Origin: Chelatococcus sp.
GTDB taxonomy: Bacteria > Pseudomonadota > Alphaproteobacteria > Rhizobiales > Beijerinckiaceae
NCBI GenBank assembly: GCA_003248805.1
Contig: QFQY01000109.1
Span: 1-6,674, forward strand
DNA: 6,674 bases
Direction of reading: 5' to 3'
Of the stretch, positions 5,436 to 6,674 are shown piece after piece (positions within the stretch are counted from its first letter, which is position 1; each line of letters opens with the position of its first letter). A program made the translations under genes and the position numbers. The notes beneath the pieces are model-generated. The model ran no database searches, had not been told where the DNA came from, and worked only from the letters and a program-made list of their open reading frames with translations.

Positions 5436-5455
5436 CCGCGCACGGCCTTGCGCGG
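5436..5455 (+). other. Small hairpin in the fabA-fabB spacer
   Basis: CCGCGCA (5436-5442) and TGCGCGG (5449-5455) form a perfect 7-bp stem with a six-base loop, 24 bases after the fabA stop. No T-run follows, so it is more likely an RNA-processing or partial-attenuation structure than a full terminator, if it has any role. The remainder of the 131-base spacer holds only the fabB ribosome binding site. Confidence 0.3.
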
Positions 5456-5542
5456 ATCGCGTCCACGGTCCATTTGCGCGGGACAGATCGAAGCGCGGCG
5501 ACACCCGGTTCCGCCGCGCGACACCGAGCCGGAGAAGCGAGC

Positions 5543-6674
5543 ATGAGACGCGTTGTGGTCACGGGGATGGGCATCGTCTCGTCCATCGGCAACAACACGC
5601 AGGAGGTGCTGGCCTCGTTGCAGCAGGCGAAATCAGGCATCTCGCATGTGCCGGATTTCGTCACGCACGGCTTCCGAAGCCAGGTCGCCGGCGTGCCCAC
5701 GCTCGATCCCGCCACGGTGCTCGACCGCCGCGCCATGCGCTTCCATGGCGGCGGCTCCGCCTGGAACCAGGTGGCGATGGAGCAGGCGATCGCCGATGCC
5801 GGGCTCGAGCCGTCCGAGATCAGCCATGAGCGTACCGGCATCGTCATGGGCTCCGGCGGCCCTTCGACCCGCGCCCTGATCGACGCCTACGACAAGGCGC
5901 GCGAAAGCGGCTCGTCCAAGAAGGTCGGCCCCTTCGCCGTGCCCAAGGGCATGTCCTCGACCGCCTCGGCCACGCTCGCGACCTGGTTCAAGATCAAGGG
6001 CGTGAACTATTCGATCTCCTCGGCCTGCGCGACCTCGAACCACTGCATCGGGAACGCCTACGAGCTGATCCAGTGGGGCAAGCAGGACATGATCTTCGCG
6101 GGCGGCTGCGAGGAGCTCGACTGGACGCTCTCCGTGCTGTTCGACGCGATGGGCGCGATGTCGTCCGACTTCAACGACACGCCTGCCAGGGCCTCGCGCG
6201 CCTATGACGTGCGGCGCGACGGCTTCGTCATCGCCGGCGGCGCCGGTGTCGTCGTGCTCGAGGAACTGGAGCACGCCAAGGCGCGCGGCGCCAAGATCTA
6301 CGGCGAGATCGTCGGCTATGGCGCGACCTCGGACGGCTACGACATGGTCGCGCCGTCGGGCGAGGGCGCGGTGCGCTGCATGCGCATGGCGCTGGAAGGC
6401 GTGAAGGCCAGGATCGACTACATCAACCCGCACGGCACCTCGACCCCCGTCGGCGACGCCAAGGAGATCGAGGCGATCCGCGAGGTCTTCGGAGCCGGCG
6501 AGAAGAGCCCGCCGATCTCGGCCACCAAGTCGCTGACCGGCCATTCGCTGGGCGCCACGGGCGTGCAGGAGGCGATCTATTCGCTGCTGATGCTCAACAA
6601 CGACTTCATCTGCGAGAGCGCCCATATCGAGGAGCTCGACCCGGCCTTCGCCGACATGCCGATCGTGCGCAAGC
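5543..6674 (+). CDS. fabB: 3-oxoacyl-ACP synthase I (FabB), incomplete at the right edge
   Basis: Cytosolic beta-ketoacyl-ACP synthase that elongates acyl-ACP with malonyl-ACP. Partnered with FabA it extends the cis-3-decenoyl product toward long unsaturated chains. 377 residues are visible of about 400 expected; the C-terminus lies outside the window. It opens with RRVVVTGMGIVSSIG, a typical ketosynthase N-terminus. The active-site cysteine is C162 in SISSACATS. The catalytic histidines are H297 in NPHGTSTPVGD and H334 in SLTGHSLGATG, with K329 in SATKS. These match the Cys-His-His-Lys set of FabB/FabF enzymes. FabB rather than FabF is chosen from the fabA neighbour and from features such as MRFHGGGSAWN near residues 65-75 and the EELDWTLSVLFDAMGAMSS segment. 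GGAG at 5531-5534 supports the ATG. Downstream fabI is common in related genomes, but lies beyond the window. Confidence 0.95.
   Translation, partial: MRRVVVTGMGIVSSIGNNTQEVLASLQQAKSGISHVPDFVTHGFRSQVAGVPTLDPATVLDRRAMRFHGGGSAWNQVAMEQAIADAGLEPSEISHERTGIVMGSGGPSTRALIDAYDKARESGSSKKVGPFAVPKGMSSTASATLATWFKIKGVNYSISSACATSNHCIGNAYELIQWGKQDMIFAGGCEELDWTLSVLFDAMGAMSSDFNDTPARASRAYDVRRDGFVIAGGAGVVVLEELEHAKARGAKIYGEIVGYGATSDGYDMVAPSGEGAVRCMRMALEGVKARIDYINPHGTSTPVGDAKEIEAIREVFGAGEKSPPISATKSLTGHSLGATGVQEAIYSLLMLNNDFICESAHIEELDPAFADMPIVRK

Noticed and set aside
4827..5504. Minus-strand open frame opposite fabA
   Set aside because: Antisense to the intact fabA gene, with no recognisable domain and no convincing ribosome binding site.
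5633..6625. Long minus-strand open frame opposite fabB
   Set aside because: It covers the catalytic region of fabB in antisense and its translation is low-complexity Arg/Gly/Ala/His with no motif; it is a shadow of the high-GC third positions.

Overview
The window is ordinary GC-rich chromosomal DNA from an alphaproteobacterium, most likely a member of Hyphomicrobiales (Rhizobiales). The grounds are the overall base composition, an Irr-type Fur-family regulator, the divergent irr / fabA-fabB arrangement, a tandem-HAMP chemoreceptor, and a degenerate intergenic repeat of a kind recalled from this order. The genus cannot be fixed from the sequence alone.

Layout, left to right. (1) 1-967, minus strand: the N-terminal 322 residues of a methyl-accepting chemotaxis protein whose signalling domain lies outside the window. 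(2) 968-1297: a divergent intergenic region with a CtrA-box-like site and a palindrome-rich repeat fragment. (3) 1298-2308, plus strand: an atypical SDR of the complex I NDUFA9 type. (4) 2309-2410: a short convergent spacer with two hairpins, one of which contains the stop codon of the next gene. (5) 2411-3406, minus strand: a D-2-hydroxyacid dehydrogenase of the glyoxylate/hydroxypyruvate reductase type. (6) 3407-3657: an intergenic region with a second CtrA-like site and a REP-like repeat. (7) 3658-4182, plus strand: an exported protein with two bacterial SH3 repeats. (8) A strong hairpin between convergent genes. (9) 4243-4704, minus strand: irr. (10) 4705-4898: the divergent irr/fabA control region. 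(11) 4899-5411 and 5543-6674 (runs off the end), plus strand: fabA and fabB.

How the genes fit together. fabA and fabB form the anaerobic-type unsaturated fatty acid branch: FabA makes and isomerises the C10 enoyl-ACP and FabB elongates the cis product. Irr, transcribed away from them, is the heme-responsive iron regulator of alphaproteobacteria. The shared 194-bp control region puts iron/heme status next to membrane lipid synthesis, but nothing in the sequence proves that Irr acts on fabA. The other genes (chemoreceptor, SDR, hydroxyacid dehydrogenase, SH3 protein) look like independent single-gene units.

No mobile element, CRISPR array, tRNA/rRNA gene or clear new biological system was found. 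The points most worth a second look are an altered heme regulatory motif in Irr (Cys-Leu in place of Cys-Pro), two CtrA-like sites in two separate intergenic regions, and a stop codon embedded in a terminator-like hairpin.
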